From Anseranas semipalmata (lineage: Eukaryota > Chordata > Aves > Anseriformes > Anseranatidae), in contig VXAA01004291.1 in assembly GCA_013399115.1 (NCBI GenBank), forward strand, positions 124,001 to 188,000: a DNA stretch of 64,000 bases, given 5' to 3'. The notes under the pieces were generated by a model. It did no database searches. It saw only the letters and a program-made list of their open reading frames with translations, and was not told the origin of the DNA. Positions within the stretch are counted from its first letter, which is position 1. Every line of letters starts with the position of its first letter. Both the position numbers and the translations under genes were made by a program. Below, piece by piece: positions 62,837 to 64,000 of this stretch.

Positions 62837-64000
62837 CTACCAAAAGCAAAATAAAAAGCTGATTGTTAGGTAGTATAGTAGAAATAATGAACTGGTCCTA
62901 TATATCACAGGTTTGTGGCATTCGAATGGACATTAATAGTATGTTTGCTTTCCAAACATCTTACTCTAAAGGAATAGTCACAGACTAGGGATTTAGAAGA
63001 TAAGGCTACTTATTTTCTGTAGGCATTTCTAAGAGCATGTGTCTTCCAGCATACTGTGAAGAATAAATAGCAAAAAAAAAAAAAAAAGAATCACTGTAGG
63101 AGTAATCCAGCAAATCCAGCAGCTTCTCTTTAATTTCAGGCATTTGGGAAGCACATAAATGCTTTATTTGGTTACTGAATTGAGCTAGCTCAACTAGACT
63201 TGGGCATTTGCAATCCATAAAACTCAGATATTTTGTGATATGAAATGGCTAGTTGGAACATATTAACAAAGCTTCAGAGAAAGACCTAACAAATTTGCTT
63301 AAACCTTGTTGGGATTGGAAAGAGGAATAAACAATGAGAATTAGAATTCAACCACACTGAAATACTGTTGTGAAGGCTATCTTGTAGAATTTTAGTTGTC
63401 TTCAGGCCTGTATTCATAGATCCATGGTATATATGCTACTCTGGCAAAATACTGAAAACTAAACTGTTCCTTATTTGACTAGCAGAACAAATGCTAATTT
63501 TCCCCCTGGATTACAGATACAGCAGCAGTTTAAAGTGATATGCTCACACAAAAGCCAGACCCATCCCACTAATAGCCATGCTATTGGCATGAGCATAAAT
63601 CCCTTTGTTTTACTTCATAGTGAGCTTTCTAAAGTAGAATTAATGCTTTGCTTTTATATGGTGCAAAAACATTCTTGACTAAAGGAACAGCACACCTGGA
63701 AGGGCCGAGCATAAGAACAGAGCTCTTCAACCGTATGAAGCAAATGACATTTAGAAGCATATGCCACTAAGCTGTGTGTGGAGTACCTGGATGCTCTCAT
63801 CCACAGTATCATGGCAACAGTCTTATTTTTGTTCAAAAGCAGCATCTCATGTGAAGAAATGCTAGGCAAGAGCACCAGACCCATGATTCACTAAAAACAG
63901 TCTGCACTTGCTGAGGTAGTATTCACTTGCAGATTATTAAAAATATTTGGATGTGCTTCCAAACAGGGATAAAGTTTGGAATTAAGAAATCCAAGTGACC
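62837..64000 (-). other. BRDT: BRDT intron, no exon seen
   Basis: No coding exon with splice sites was found between 62837 and the right edge. The expected preceding exon, carrying the acidic segment after bromodomain 2, is not present here. An A run of about 16 bases lies at 63072-63087. Confidence 0.7.

Noticed and set aside
63006..63884. Minus-strand open frames of 70-76 codons as possible BRDT upstream exons
   Set aside because: No splice sites fit, and the translations show neither bromodomain residues nor the acidic segment expected before the LKAVHQQL exon.

Overview
The window looks like nuclear DNA from a vertebrate, most likely a bird. Short coding exons of 65 to 293 bases with GT/AG borders sit in AT-rich introns. 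Recognisable interspersed repeats are very sparse, and the GC-rich CpG islands are partly lost as runs of N. The encoded proteins are clear orthologues of three human neighbours at 1p22.1. I cannot fix the species from sequence alone.

All supported genes lie on the minus strand, head to tail, so transcription runs from high to low coordinates in the order BRDT, EPHX4, BTBD8. The same order and relative orientation are known for human BRDT-EPHX4-BTBD8. (1) 49.6-64.0 kb holds the 3' half of BRDT, a BET-family chromatin reader: twelve exons covering the Lys-rich linker, NET (ET) domain, Ser-rich segment, divergent middle region and C-terminal motif. The bromodomains lie beyond the right edge. 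(2) 44.7-49.6 kb is an intergenic spacer. (3) 26.9-44.6 kb holds EPHX4, an alpha/beta-hydrolase of the epoxide hydrolase family. Exons 2-7 are complete and in frame; exon 1 falls in an assembly gap inside a CpG island. (4) 26.1-26.9 kb is a short spacer. (5) 1-26 kb holds the 5' part of BTBD8: a CpG island with a gap over the predicted first exon, then ten exons covering the linker after the first BTB domain, the second BTB domain and the helical region behind it. The long C-terminal part (KIAA1107/APache) lies beyond the left edge.

I joined each gene by reading splice sites and reading phase. The visible exons sum to an uninterrupted frame in all three genes: 565 codons plus stop for BRDT, 286 plus stop for EPHX4, and about 433 codons for BTBD8. 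No frameshift or internal stop was found. One BRDT exon (55853-55935) is inferred partly because the frame needs it.

The three genes do not form a pathway: BRDT reads acetylated histones in germ cells, EPHX4 is a membrane-anchored hydrolase of unclear substrate, and BTBD8 acts in clathrin/AP-2 trafficking. No RNA gene, CRISPR array, autonomous transposon or viral copy could be supported. I found no convincing undescribed system. The points most worth checking are the hidden first exons, the fast-evolving middle of BRDT, two unplaced exon-like segments in the BTBD8 5' intron, and a CpG-dense block in the last EPHX4 intron.
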